From positions 465,680-529,679 of the forward strand of contig NZ_LMUX01000009.1 of the NCBI RefSeq assembly GCF_009765705.1: 64,000 nt of DNA, read 5' to 3'. Made by a program: the position numbers and the translations under genes. Positions within the stretch are counted from its first letter, which is position 1; each line of letters opens with the position of its first letter. This document shows positions 34,839 through 44,188 of the stretch, one piece after another. The notes under the pieces were generated by a model. The model made no database searches. It had not been told where the DNA came from and saw only the letters and a program-made list of their open reading frames with translations. This DNA is from Burkholderia sp. L27(2015) (lineage in GTDB: Bacteria > Pseudomonadota > Gammaproteobacteria > Burkholderiales > Burkholderiaceae).

Positions 34839-35255
34839 GGGCGAATCCTAAGATGTGCGGGGGCGGGAGGGGCGAGAGCCCGTTACTGAGTGCCTGGCGC
34901 GCAGCGCCCTGCGTTCTGGCGCTAGACCCCTCGGTGCGGCGGCAGGACGCGTGTCCGGGAGATTGCGGCCTGCACACGTAAGGCGGAATTTTACCTGAGT
35001 TAGCGGTGCTGGGCTTATCTTTGCCCGGGGTGCCCGTCGAGTCTGGGCCGACGGCAAGCGTGGCCGGCCCTTGCTGGCCGCCGGCAGAACGAAGGTTGCG
35101 TTTTTTTTTAGGTTGTCGCGGGGCGCTGGGCACCGCTAAACTCTCGCCACTTTGCGCTCGCGTGCCCGACTCACCTCCCTTGGCCGACGCTCCCCCATGG
35201 TTCGCGTTGCCATTACCGGCCTTCCCATGCTCCACGTTGCGATAACTACACCCTC
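34839..35255. other. 417-base intergenic region, no gene seen
   Basis: Divergent gap between pyrE and an MFS carrier. The only long frame (minus strand, overlapping the pyrE start) is low-complexity and Gly/Ser/Pro-rich with no ribosome site. A run of ten T at 35101-35110 is visible but no strong hairpin precedes it. Confidence 0.5.
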
Positions 35256-36494
35256 ATGAACTCAACCGCCACGGCGCCCGCTGCGCCCTCCAAGCTCACT
35301 GCGTACGCGCGCGCCGCGCTGTTCGCTTCGGCGGTGGGCTATGCGATGGATGGCTTCGACCTGTTGATCCTCGGCTTCATGCTGCCGGCGATCGCGCTTG
35401 AACTGCATCTGAGCCCGGCCCAAGGCGGCGCATTGGTGACCTGGACGTTGATTGGCGCAGTAGTTGGCGGCTTGGGGTTCGGTGCATTGAGCGACCGCTA
35501 CGGACGCGTGCGGGTGCTCAGTTGGACGATCTTGCTATTCGCGGTAGCCACCGGGCTGTGCGCGCTGGCGCGAGGGTATGACGATCTGTTGCTCTACCGC
35601 AGTGCTGCCGGCATCGGTCTGGGCGGCGAATTCGGCATAGGCATGGCGCTCGCGGCTGAAGCCTGTCCGGCGTCGTATCGGGCGCGTGCGTCATCGTGGG
35701 TCGGACTGGGCTGGCAGAGCGGTGTGTTGGCCGCGGCGCTCTTAACGCCATTGCTATTGCCGCTTATCGGCTGGCGCGGGATGTTCGCTGTGGGTTTGTT
35801 GCCGGCGTTGGTGTCGTTTGGCTTGCGATGGCGCCTGGCCGAGCCGGAACTGTTTGTGCAATCCCGCCGCACGCATAAAACGCAGGCGCTAGCTGCATCG
35901 CTACGTTTGTTGGTGGCCGACGCCGCGACGGCGCGCGCTAGCCTGGGCATTGTCATTTTGTGTTCGGTACAGAATTTCGGTTACTACGGGTTGATGATCT
36001 GGATGCCCAGTTATCTGGCGCGCACGTTCGGCTATTCGCTGACTCGCTCGGGTTTGTGGACCGCGGTCACGGTGGCGGGGATGGCGCTGGGGATCGTCGC
36101 GTTCGGTGCGCTCGCCGACCGGGTCGGCCGCAAGCCGGCGTTTATCGCTTATCAGTTCGGGGCGGTCGTGATGGTGCTGGTGTATGCGCAGCTTACGACG
36201 CCGCTGGCGCTGCTGTTTGGCGGCGCGGTGATGGGCCTGTTCGTCAACGGCATGCTGGGTGGCTACGGCGCGCTGATTTCCGAGTTGTACCCAACGGCCG
36301 TGCGTGCGACTGCGCAGAACGTGCTGTTCAATATCGGTCGTGCGGTGGGCGGCTTCGGGCCGCTGGTGGTCGGGGCGATTGCAACGCGTTACGGCTTTAG
36401 CATGGCGATCGCGCTGCTGGCGAGCATCTACGTGCTCGATCTCGGCGCAACCGTGTGGTTGATCCCGGAGCGCCGGGGAATTGCGTTAGGGTGA
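35256..36494 (+). CDS. MFS transporter, AAHS-like
   Basis: A 412-residue, 12-helix MFS carrier. The first helix contains GYAMDGFDLLILGFMLP, in which the DGFD acid motif marks the aromatic-acid:H+ symporter branch, and the loop between helices 2 and 3 is SDRYGRVR. YRSAAGIGLGGEFGIGMAL and the second-half ADRVGRKP are also typical. It would import an aromatic or related acid across the inner membrane. It is convergent with the indolepyruvate oxidoreductase gene, and aromatic catabolism genes lie beyond that. The substrate is inferred only by subfamily and place. Confidence 0.85.
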   Translation: MNSTATAPAAPSKLTAYARAALFASAVGYAMDGFDLLILGFMLPAIALELHLSPAQGGALVTWTLIGAVVGGLGFGALSDRYGRVRVLSWTILLFAVATGLCALARGYDDLLLYRSAAGIGLGGEFGIGMALAAEACPASYRARASSWVGLGWQSGVLAAALLTPLLLPLIGWRGMFAVGLLPALVSFGLRWRLAEPELFVQSRRTHKTQALAASLRLLVADAATARASLGIVILCSVQNFGYYGLMIWMPSYLARTFGYSLTRSGLWTAVTVAGMALGIVAFGALADRVGRKPAFIAYQFGAVVMVLVYAQLTTPLALLFGGAVMGLFVNGMLGGYGALISELYPTAVRATAQNVLFNIGRAVGGFGPLVVGAIATRYGFSMAIALLASIYVLDLGATVWLIPERRGIALG

Positions 36495-36498
36495 GATG

Positions 36499-36526
36499 AA
36501 AAAGGGCGCTGATAAGCTCAGCGCCC
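36499..36526 (-). terminator. Terminator between convergent genes
   Basis: GGGCGCTGA-TAAGC-TCAGCGCCC is a perfect 9-bp hairpin. On the minus strand it is followed by five T, so it serves the indolepyruvate oxidoreductase gene best; the plus-strand side has only a short T-rich tail. Confidence 0.82.
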
Positions 36527-36590
36527 CGTTCTTCAAGCAACGTACCTCAGCCGACCTACCCCAACCGACGTACCTCAGTTTCAAGCGACT

Positions 36591-39500
36591 TCAGGCGACG
36601 CGCTGGTGCTTGCCGCCTTCGGGCGAACGCCAGCGGGCAAGCAGCGCTTCCCATTTGACGCGTGTCGCGTTCAGGTTGTTTTCCTTCACGTGACCGAAGC
36701 CGCGGATCTGATCGGGCAGATTCGCCAATTCCAGGGCCAGCGGCAGATTACCAACCGTCAGGCCTGCAACCAGTTCGTCGACAAGGGCGATATATTCGCC
36801 GATCAATGCGCGTTCGGTGCGGCGCTCTTCGGTCTTGCCGAAAATATCGAGCGCCGTGCCACGCAGGAACTTCAATTTCGCCAACACGCGGAATGCCGGC
36901 AAGAGCCACGGTCCGAATTTCTGTTTGACCAGATGCCCATGCGCGTCACGCTTGGCCAGCAACGGCGGTGCAAGATAGAAATGCAATTTCCAGTCGCCTT
37001 CGAAGCTGTCGCGGATTTTTTCGACAAATGCTGGATCGGCATACAGACGCGCCACTTCGTACTCGTCCTTGTAGGCCATCAGCTTGTGCAGGTTCTTGGC
37101 GACCGCTTCGGTCAGCGGCAGCATGGTACCCGCGTCGGCCAGCGCCGATTCAGCCGCACGTACTTTATCGACGACGCGACGATAGCGCTGCGCATAGGCA
37201 TCGTTCTGATAGCTCCTGAGTGCGTGCTCGCGTTTGACGACCAAGGCCTCAAGCGCATTCGGCGTATGCAGGCTGACCACCTTTGTCGCGCCACCGGCCG
37301 TCGCCTTGACCGGCTTTGCAGCGATCAAGGCCTGCAGGCCTGCCAAATCGTGGGCGGCGCGCCGCCCCCATTCGAAGGCGGCCTTGTTCTTGTCGACCTG
37401 CACGTTGTTGAGTTCAATGGCGCGTACCAGCGATGCATGCAAGAGCGGCACCCAGCCTTTTTGCCAGGCGTAGCCGAGCATGAAGGGATTGGTATAGATC
37501 GCGTCACCCACCAGCGCCAGCGCAAGCTGGTTTGCGTCGATGAACGCGCAGGCGTCGCCGATGGCTGCCCGAATGTCGCTTTCAGCACTTGATCCCGGAA
37601 AACGCCATTGCGGATTCTTGATGAAGTCGGCGGTGGGCGTCGGGGCGCCATTGACGGCAACCCGGGTGCGTTCGCTCATTCGCGACAGCGCTTCATCCCC
37701 TGCCGTCACCAGGACATCGCAACCGATCACCAAGCTGGCGTCGCCCATCGCGATACGCGTTGCGTGGATGTCATGTGGCTGTTGCGCGATCTGGACATGG
37801 CTCATCACAGCGCCGCCCTTCTGCGCGAGACCCGTGATGTCGAGAACGGTTACGCCTTTGTTTTCGAGGTGGGCGGCCATTCCCAGCAACGCGCCGATCG
37901 TCACCACACCCGTGCCGCCCACGCCCGTCACCAGCACGCCGTATGGCGTGGTGATCTCAGGCAATTCCGGTTCCGGCAGCGGCGGCAGTGCCGACGCGTT
38001 ATCGAGCTTGAACGCCGAAGCGGAGGGCTTTTTCAACTGACCGCCTTCTACCGTGACAAAGCTCGGGCAGAAACCGTTGACGCACGAGAAATCCTTGTTG
38101 CAGGTCGACTGGTTGATTTGGCGTTTGGTGCCGAATTCGGTTTCCAGCGGCTCGACCGATAGGCAGTTCGACTTGACCGAACAATCGCCGCAGCCTTCGC
38201 AAACTGCCTCGTTGATGACCGCGCGTTTGGCCGGGTCGGGGTAGCTGCCGCGTTTGCGGCGCCGTCTCTTTTCGGTCGCGCAGGTCTGGTCGTAAATCAG
38301 AATCGAAGTGCCGCCCAGTTCGCGCAACTGACGCTGTATCGTGTCGAGTTCGCTGCGATGGTGGATCGTGACGCCTTCGGCCAGCCGGCTCGCCTGCGTA
38401 TATTTCTCGGGCTCGTCGGTAACGATCACGATCTTGCTTGCCCCTTCGGCACGCAGCTCGTGGGTAATTTGCGGCACGGTCATGACGCCGTCGACCGGTT
38501 GGCCGCCCGTCATCGCGACCGCATCGTTATACAAGATCTTGTAGGTGATGTTCACCTTGGCTGCGATAGCCGCGCGAATCGCCAACAGGCCCGAATGGAA
38601 GAAGGTGCCGTCGCCGAGGTTGGTAAATACGTGCGGTTCGTTGGTGAACGGCGCCTGGCCGACCCAGGCCACGCCTTCGCCGCCCATCTGGCTGAACGTG
38701 CTGGTGTTGCGATCCATCCAGACCGTCATGTAGTGACAGCCGATGCCGGCCATGGCGCGCGAGCCTTCCGGTACATTCGTCGACGTGTTGTGCGGGCAAC
38801 CGGAGCAGAACCACGGTTTGCGTTCGGCCGTGACACGCGGCAGCGCCAGCGATTTTTCCTTGGCTTCGATGATCGAGATGCGTGCGGAAATGCGCGCGCG
38901 GACATCAGCCGGCATGTCGAATTTTTCGAGGCGAGTGGCGATGGCCTTGGCAATGATGGCGGGCGACAACTCGTAGTGCGCCGGTAGCAGCCATTTGCCC
39001 ATGGGTACTGACCATTCGCCGCCGGCGCCGTCTTTCTCGTCGAACTTGCCGTACACGCGTGGACGTACGTCGTCGCGCCAGTTGTACAGCTCTTCCTTGA
39101 TCGCGTATTCGAGAATCTGACGTTTCTCTTCGACCACCAGGATTTCCTGCAGGCCTTCGGCAAACGCACGCGCGCCATGCGCCTCGAGCGGCCAGACGCA
39201 ACCGACCTTGTACAGGCGGATACCGATGCGCGCGCAGGTTTCGTCGTCCAGGCCCAGATCGCAGAGCGCTTGACGCACGTCGAGATAAGCCTTGCCGGCG
39301 GTCATGATGCCAAAGCGCGCTTGCGGCGATTCGATCTCGATTCGGTCGAGTTTGTTGGCGCGCACATAGGCGAGCGCCGCATACCATTTGTAGTCGAGCA
39401 ACCGTGCTTCCTGAACCAGCGGCGGATCGGGCCAGCGTATGTTCAGGCCATCGGGCGGCAGGATGAAATCGTCGGGGAGGGCTATCTCGACGCGATGCGG

Positions 39501-40187
39501 GTCAATCTCGACCGAGGCCGACGATTCAACGACGTCCGTTACGCATTTCATCGCCACCCACAGGCCCGAGTAGCGGCTCATGGCCCAGCCATGCAAACCG
39601 TAATCGAGGTATTCCTGTACGTTGGACGGATACAGTACCGGGATCCCGCAGGCCTTGAAAATGTGTTCGGACTGGTGAGCGAGCGTCGATGATTTGGCGG
39701 CATGGTCATCGCCGGCCAAGACCAGGACGCCACCGTGGCGCGAGGAACCGGCTGAGTTGGCGTGCTTGAATACGTCGCCGGTGCGGTCGACGCCGGGGCC
39801 TTTGCCGTACCACATCGAAAACACGCCATCGAATTTGGCGCCCGGGTACAGATTGACCTGCTGCGAACCCCACACAGCGGTCGCGGCGAGGTCTTCGTTC
39901 ACGCCGGGTTGAAATACCACTTGGTTGGCCGCAAGGTGTTTCTGCGCTTTCCACAGCGACAAATCCAAGCCGCCCAACGGCGAGCCGCGATAGCCCGAAA
40001 TAAATCCGGCGGTGTTCAGTCCGGCGGCGCCATCGCGTTGACGCTGCAATAGCGGCAGGCGCACCAAGGCCTGAATGCCGCTCATATAGGCGCGGCCGGC
40101 TTCGAGTGTGTATTTATCGTCTAACGTGACTTGAGATAACGCGGCTTCTAGCTTCGCTAGTTGTGCGGCGTCAAGCGGGGCATTCAT
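36591..40187 (-). CDS. Indolepyruvate:ferredoxin oxidoreductase, fused subunits
   Basis: A 1198-residue fusion of the alpha and beta halves of an aryl-pyruvate:ferredoxin oxidoreductase. It decarboxylates indolepyruvate, phenylpyruvate or a similar 2-oxo acid to the acyl-CoA and passes electrons to ferredoxin. Residues 30-400 hold the pyrimidine-binding and associated parts, with SGYRGSPLGGLD near the front. The TPP site is in GIGCHYMTVWMDR and NLGDGTFFHSG, with NDAVAMTGGQ. A Cys-rich cluster region begins CEGCGDC and continues to CNKDFSCVNGFCPSF. The gamma-type domain starts at GVLVTGVGGTG. A GAGGAG precedes the ATG. HPPD and phenylacetate genes nearby fit an aromatic amino-acid route. Confidence 0.93.
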   Translation of the reverse strand: MNAPLDAAQLAKLEAALSQVTLDDKYTLEAGRAYMSGIQALVRLPLLQRQRDGAAGLNTAGFISGYRGSPLGGLDLSLWKAQKHLAANQVVFQPGVNEDLAATAVWGSQQVNLYPGAKFDGVFSMWYGKGPGVDRTGDVFKHANSAGSSRHGGVLVLAGDDHAAKSSTLAHQSEHIFKACGIPVLYPSNVQEYLDYGLHGWAMSRYSGLWVAMKCVTDVVESSASVEIDPHRVEIALPDDFILPPDGLNIRWPDPPLVQEARLLDYKWYAALAYVRANKLDRIEIESPQARFGIMTAGKAYLDVRQALCDLGLDDETCARIGIRLYKVGCVWPLEAHGARAFAEGLQEILVVEEKRQILEYAIKEELYNWRDDVRPRVYGKFDEKDGAGGEWSVPMGKWLLPAHYELSPAIIAKAIATRLEKFDMPADVRARISARISIIEAKEKSLALPRVTAERKPWFCSGCPHNTSTNVPEGSRAMAGIGCHYMTVWMDRNTSTFSQMGGEGVAWVGQAPFTNEPHVFTNLGDGTFFHSGLLAIRAAIAAKVNITYKILYNDAVAMTGGQPVDGVMTVPQITHELRAEGASKIVIVTDEPEKYTQASRLAEGVTIHHRSELDTIQRQLRELGGTSILIYDQTCATEKRRRRKRGSYPDPAKRAVINEAVCEGCGDCSVKSNCLSVEPLETEFGTKRQINQSTCNKDFSCVNGFCPSFVTVEGGQLKKPSASAFKLDNASALPPLPEPELPEITTPYGVLVTGVGGTGVVTIGALLGMAAHLENKGVTVLDITGLAQKGGAVMSHVQIAQQPHDIHATRIAMGDASLVIGCDVLVTAGDEALSRMSERTRVAVNGAPTPTADFIKNPQWRFPGSSAESDIRAAIGDACAFIDANQLALALVGDAIYTNPFMLGYAWQKGWVPLLHASLVRAIELNNVQVDKNKAAFEWGRRAAHDLAGLQALIAAKPVKATAGGATKVVSLHTPNALEALVVKREHALRSYQNDAYAQRYRRVVDKVRAAESALADAGTMLPLTEAVAKNLHKLMAYKDEYEVARLYADPAFVEKIRDSFEGDWKLHFYLAPPLLAKRDAHGHLVKQKFGPWLLPAFRVLAKLKFLRGTALDIFGKTEERRTERALIGEYIALVDELVAGLTVGNLPLALELANLPDQIRGFGHVKENNLNATRVKWEALLARWRSPEGGKHQRVA

Positions 40188-40550
40188 CTGTGGTACTCCT
40201 CACCCAGGATTTGGGATCACCAAAACGAAGAAGGTCGGGCCTGTCTTTTGAACGGCCAGACCACGGGTTGTCATATTGTTGTGCTTTACTCGATGGTAGC
40301 ACTGGGGCGCCAAGCCCGGCAAACATGTGCGGCGGCGTCGAGGGTAATTCCCAACTGACGTTACGGCAGGTTCGCCGGCGCGCAGGGCACCCCTGTCACG
40401 AGGTGTAACTGTAACGCCTCGCGGCTTGTTGAACTGCCCGCGGCATTTCTGTCTAACTGCTCGTGCTCGTTACCAGCGAACGCCCGGCGAGCGGAATACG
40501 CGAGCCGGATAGTAAGAGCAGAGGTAAGAGTAAATATAGGGAGTCGCTTT
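40188..40550. other. 363-base intergenic region, no gene seen
   Basis: Gap between the start of the indolepyruvate oxidoreductase gene and a small secreted-protein gene read the other way. Short frames on both strands have no family match. It should contain both promoters, but I see no consensus pair strong enough to name. Confidence 0.5.
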
Positions 40551-40727
40551 ATGGATAAACGTCACATTCAATCTTTTCTGATGGTATCGGCCGCATTTTT
40601 CGCGCTGAACGCGTCGGCACGTCCGAACGACACACGTGTTGTGACTTCGGCCAATGCAACCCATGCGGTTACACGGGTGACGAGCACCGCGCGGATCAAC
40701 GAACGATCCGATTCGATAGAAAAATAA
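40551..40727 (+). CDS. Small secreted protein, 58 aa
   Basis: An AGGGAG at 40538-40543 stands 7 bases before the ATG. The product has a textbook signal peptide, MDKRHIQSFLMV followed by SAAFFALNASA with cleavage after ASA, and a mature peptide of about 35 residues rich in Thr, Ser, Val and Arg. No cysteines. I do not recognise the family. It is convergent with the hppD gene, 135 bases away. Short exported peptides like this are often missed in annotation. Confidence 0.65.
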   Translation: MDKRHIQSFLMVSAAFFALNASARPNDTRVVTSANATHAVTRVTSTARINERSDSIEK

Positions 40728-40862
40728 ACCAGGAACCTCATCCTCGCGCACGAGACCGTCATGTGACGCGACACCCACCACGCAACACAGCTCCAAGGCC
40801 TCTTCAGGCCGTTGGAGCAGGTCACCACTCAATCACAACGCTAGCCGTGAACGTAAGCGTAT

Positions 40863-41966
40863 TCAGGCGGGTGCTTTAGCCTGGACTATGCCGCGTCGAA
40901 TCTGGTCGAGCTCGATCGATTCGAACAGCGCTTTGAAATTGCCTTCACCGAACCCCTGGTTGCCCTTGCGCTGAATGATCTCGAAGAAGATCGGGCCGAT
41001 CTGGTTCTCGGTGAAAATCTGCAGCAGCAGATCGTCCTTCGCGCCGTCAATCAGAATCTTGCGCCGACGCAGTTCGGGAAGATTCTCGCCATGGTTCGGA
41101 ATGCGCTTGTCGACCAGATCGTAATAAGCCTCGATCGTATCAAGCAGTTTGATGCCGTTGTCGCGCAAGCCGTCCACCGTGGCGGCGATATCTTCGCTGC
41201 CGAGCGCAATGTGCTGGATGCCTTCGCCGTGATAAGCGTCCAGGTACTCCTGGATTTGACCGGCTTGTTCTGAACCCTCTTCGTTGATTGGGATGCGGAT
41301 TTTTCCGCACGGCGAGGTCATCGCTTTGGACTTGACGCCGGTGACCTGCCCTTCGATATCGAAATAACGTACTTCGCGGAAGTTAAACAAACGCTCGTAA
41401 AATTCCGCCCACTCCTGCATGCGGCCACGGTGGACGTTGTGCGTGAGGTGATCGATATAGGTCAGACCCCGACCGACTGGATTCGGGTCGGTGCCGGCGA
41501 TCGGCTCGAAATCGACGTCATAAATGCTGATGTTGCCGATGCTGTTGGCCGGGGCACCGTTCTTGCCGTGCCAGCGATCGACAAAATAAATCAGCGAATC
41601 GCCGATACCTTTGATCGCCGGTATGTTGAGTTCCATGGGGCCGGTTTTGTTGTCGAAGCCCCAGGCACCGCGTTCCACTGCGTAGCGGTAGGCCTTGCCG
41701 GCGTCCTGCACACGCAGTGCGATGGCACAGATCGACGGGCCGTGCAGACGGGCAAAGCGTTGTGCGAACGAGTCCGGCTCGGCGTTAATGATGAAGTTGA
41801 TGCCGCCTTGTCGATACAGCGTGACGTCCTTGTGGCGATGGCGCGCGATGGCAGTGAAGCCCAGTTTTTCAAATACCAGGCCCAATGCACGTGGGTCGGG
41901 AGCGGTGTATTCGATAAATTCGAAACCGTCGGTACCGACGGGGTTCTCCCACAGCGGGTTTTGCAT
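40863..41966 (-). CDS. hppD: 4-hydroxyphenylpyruvate dioxygenase
   Basis: A 367-residue Fe(II) dioxygenase that turns 4-hydroxyphenylpyruvate to homogentisate in tyrosine breakdown. The three iron ligands lie in IDHLTHNV, IQHIALGSED and GPIFFEIIQRKGN. The C-terminal GFGEGNFKALFESIELDQ helix that gates the active site is present. The ATG at 41966 follows an AGGAGA; a start 8 codons earlier is less likely. It is divergent from an Lrp-type regulator with TTGCGAAT repeats between them. No hmgA or fah gene is in the window. Confidence 0.96.
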   Translation of the reverse strand: MQNPLWENPVGTDGFEFIEYTAPDPRALGLVFEKLGFTAIARHRHKDVTLYRQGGINFIINAEPDSFAQRFARLHGPSICAIALRVQDAGKAYRYAVERGAWGFDNKTGPMELNIPAIKGIGDSLIYFVDRWHGKNGAPANSIGNISIYDVDFEPIAGTDPNPVGRGLTYIDHLTHNVHRGRMQEWAEFYERLFNFREVRYFDIEGQVTGVKSKAMTSPCGKIRIPINEEGSEQAGQIQEYLDAYHGEGIQHIALGSEDIAATVDGLRDNGIKLLDTIEAYYDLVDKRIPNHGENLPELRRRKILIDGAKDDLLLQIFTENQIGPIFFEIIQRKGNQGFGEGNFKALFESIELDQIRRGIVQAKAPA

Positions 41967-42042
41967 ACTTGTCTCCTGGATGCACGGCACGTTCGCCTAT
42001 TTTCAAGATGCGTTTAGTGTATGCCCGCCTTGTGCGTGAAAG

Positions 42043-42095
42043 ATTGCGAATATAATCAAGAAATCGGCAGTTCTGGCAATTTTATTGCGAATTTA
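42043..42095. promoter_or_regulatory. Repeated ATTGCGAATWTA sites between hppD and lrp
   Basis: ATTGCGAATATA at 42043-42054 and ATTGCGAATTTA at 42084-42095, 41 bases apart, about four helical turns. They lie in the divergent promoter region of hppD and the Lrp gene and are candidate sites for that regulator. Confidence 0.6.
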
Positions 42096-42113
42096 TTCGA
42101 ATTGAGGGCATTA

Positions 42114-42641
42114 ATGGCCAAGGAAGATTTCGATGCGATCGACCGGCGAATTCTCGCCATTCTTCAGGAGCACGGGCGTTTGTCGAATCAAGAGGTGGCC
42201 GAACGCGTCAATTTGTCACCCAGCCCGTGCCTGCGGCGCATACGCCGGCTTGAAGAATTGGGCGTGATTCGGAACTATGTCGCGTTGCTGGACGCCAACG
42301 CTTTAGGGCTGGGCCTGCTTGCCTATGTCAATGTGAGGCTCGAAAAGCGTGCTCTGACGAGTGAATCGCGTGGTGAGCGTACGGTCGGCGGGGTCGGTAC
42401 AGACCGGCATCAGTCGCATGCGGCCTTGTTCAGCGCGGCGATCGCGCAATGGCCCGAAGTGGTGGCCTGCCATGCGATGACGGGAGACATGGATTACCTG
42501 TTGCGCGTGCACGTCGAGGACATGGCGCACTTTTCCCGCTTTGTGCAGGATCAGTTGCTACATCACCCGAGCGTCATCGACGTGAAAACCAGCTTTTCGT
42601 TGAAGTGCATCAAGGAGACAACGGCGCTGCCGCTGCTTTAA
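42114..42641 (+). CDS. Lrp/AsnC-family regulator, likely of hppD
   Basis: A 175-residue Lrp-type protein. The helix-turn-helix spans DAIDRRILAILQEHGRLS to LSPSPCLRRIRRLE. The RAM effector half (VACHAMTGDMDYLLRVHVED) is present. Between the first beta strand (YVNVRLEKRALTS) and the next helix there is an extra segment of about 20 residues (GERTVGGVGTDRHQSH) not usual in the family. The ATG at 42114 follows a GAGGG. Divergent placement from hppD suggests control of tyrosine or phenylalanine breakdown; this is inference. Confidence 0.9.
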   Translation: MAKEDFDAIDRRILAILQEHGRLSNQEVAERVNLSPSPCLRRIRRLEELGVIRNYVALLDANALGLGLLAYVNVRLEKRALTSESRGERTVGGVGTDRHQSHAALFSAAIAQWPEVVACHAMTGDMDYLLRVHVEDMAHFSRFVQDQLLHHPSVIDVKTSFSLKCIKETTALPLL

Positions 42642-42649
42642 GGGCGATT

Positions 42650-43321
42650 TCAGCCCGCGCAAGCCGCCGGCACTAGGGCGCTGAAGAACCGTGTCGCGTT
42701 GCGCGTTTGCCGCTTGACAGCGTAATCAAACACCGCAGCCTGTTCCTGCAGCAATTCGGTCATGACACTGACAGAGTCGGACGGGGGCAGCGACAAATAC
42801 GCGTCAGCTTCGCCGTACGCATATTCGATTTTCATGCCGGCTTTTTTCGCGATATGCATCATCGTCGCGTTGCGCGACAGGCAGTGCATATACAGCGTGG
42901 TGACGCGCGTATTGCGGGAGCGGATGGCGGCGCGCTCGAACAAGCGCGAACCGATACCGCGCCGACGGGCGTTCTCGCTAACCGAAACGCCGAGTTCGGC
43001 GGTGCGGCCCTTTTCCGTTTCCGCCAGATACGCGAGGTGACCAGCGCCGACAATTCGCAGATCGCCGTCGAATACGCCAAAAACCGTATCCCGCGTGAAA
43101 TCGATGCCACCTACATAGTTCTCGATTACGTGATCTGGCACGATTTGGCCAAAACGCAACATCCGGTCTTCCTCACCCAGGGCAAGAAAGTGCTTGAGCA
43201 GGCGCTCGCGGTCGGCGGAGGTCAGCTCGCGCACCATCGCGGGCGCACGGGCCGGAATCGTGATCGCACGATCCTGAGCCCCGGCCAGGGCTTTGGTTAG
43301 AGAGTTACTCGGCTTGTTCAC
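42650..43321 (-). CDS. GNAT-family N-acetyltransferase
   Basis: A protein of about 223 residues with one GNAT domain. The acetyl-CoA loop is VSENARRRGIGSRLFERA, preceded by the strand AELGVSV. The region before it contains MLRFGQIVPDHVIENYV, as in the acetyltransferases found next to paa genes. The C-terminus ends in an Ala/Cys tail. AGGAG stands 6 bases before the GTG at 43321, which is preferred to the ATG at 43342. The acceptor substrate is unknown. It is convergent with the Lrp gene and followed, across a gap, by the PaaR-like gene on the same strand. Confidence 0.82.
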   Translation of the reverse strand: MNKPSNSLTKALAGAQDRAITIPARAPAMVRELTSADRERLLKHFLALGEEDRMLRFGQIVPDHVIENYVGGIDFTRDTVFGVFDGDLRIVGAGHLAYLAETEKGRTAELGVSVSENARRRGIGSRLFERAAIRSRNTRVTTLYMHCLSRNATMMHIAKKAGMKIEYAYGEADAYLSLPPSDSVSVMTELLQEQAAVFDYAVKRQTRNATRFFSALVPAACAG

Positions 43322-43523
43322 ATTACGCTCCTGCTGATTCATACGGCTGGCGGCGATAAGCCGCGACAACCCTATTATATATGAAATCGCAGGGAATCCT
43401 AGGGAAAACCCTAGGATTGGAGGGAGGGGTCTAAAACGGCGCTACTGAACCGGGAGTCGGCGGTTGCGGCCCGCGCGCGCTCATGTACCCACACGCATGC
43501 ACCCACACGCACGCGCCGACACG

Positions 43524-44138
43524 CTATGGCGCGGCTCTCATCCCCGGCAGGCCGTTTTCGATGACCTTGATCACCGCTTCGGCAAAGTCGCCATACCCCA
43601 TGGGGCCGCCCGGCTTGAGCCAGGTAAAGGTCCAGTTGATCATGCCGAATAGCATCATGGTCAACGGCGTTTGATTATCCCGCGTAATGTCGTCCGGATA
43701 AGCTCGCACCAACTGGCGGGTGAAGGCGGCGACGACATCGCGCTGGCGGTTCAGGATCAGGTCGCGCTGGGCGATGGCCAGATATTTGACATCGTAAAGC
43801 AGGGCGATATGGCGGCTGTGCGAGGTCTCGTATTCAGCGAGAAAGGCGCGGATCAATTCGCGAAAGGTGTCGCGCTCGGATAGCCCGCGGCGTTGGCCCG
43901 ACGCTTCTACCTCGGCGATGATCAGCATCAGCCGCTTGGTGTAGCGATCCAGCAGGTCGAACAAGATCGCCTCTTTACTATCGTAATAGTGGTAAAGGCG
44001 TGCCTTGGATGTGCCGCTGGCGGTCGCCAAGTCGGCCATCGAGGTGCTCGGATAGCTGGTTTGCGCGAACTTGTCGGCGGCCAGATCGAGGATCTGCTCA
44101 CGCTGGGATTCGTGATCGGGCGCTTTGGTGCGAGCCAT
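43524..44138 (-). CDS. TetR/AcrR-family regulator, PaaR-like
   Basis: A 204-residue TetR-type repressor. The helix-turn-helix is TSMADLATASGTSKARLYHYYDSK. The ligand domain (from about residue 60) includes the segment FLAEYETSHSRHIALLYDVKYL. In Burkholderia a TetR-type PaaR represses the phenylacetate genes and responds to phenylacetyl-CoA; this gene sits beside a paa operon whose promoter has a matching 16-bp palindrome (49107-49122). The assignment to PaaR rests on place and family. There is no copy of that palindrome before this gene itself. Confidence 0.85.
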   Translation of the reverse strand: MARTKAPDHESQREQILDLAADKFAQTSYPSTSMADLATASGTSKARLYHYYDSKEAILFDLLDRYTKRLMLIIAEVEASGQRRGLSERDTFRELIRAFLAEYETSHSRHIALLYDVKYLAIAQRDLILNRQRDVVAAFTRQLVRAYPDDITRDNQTPLTMMLFGMINWTFTWLKPGGPMGYGDFAEAVIKVIENGLPGMRAAP

Positions 44139-44188
44139 GAATGCTTTTCGGGGTTAAGCGCAGTAGGTTGCGACGAGGTTGGGTCGGC

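Noticed and set aside
34783..35235. 150-codon minus-strand frame across the pyrE start
   Set aside because: Low-complexity Gly/Ser/Pro sequence in a different frame from pyrE, with no ribosome site.
43440..43523. CA-rich run before the TetR gene as a CRISPR or tandem repeat
   Set aside because: Loose ACACGC-like similarity only, without regular unit length.
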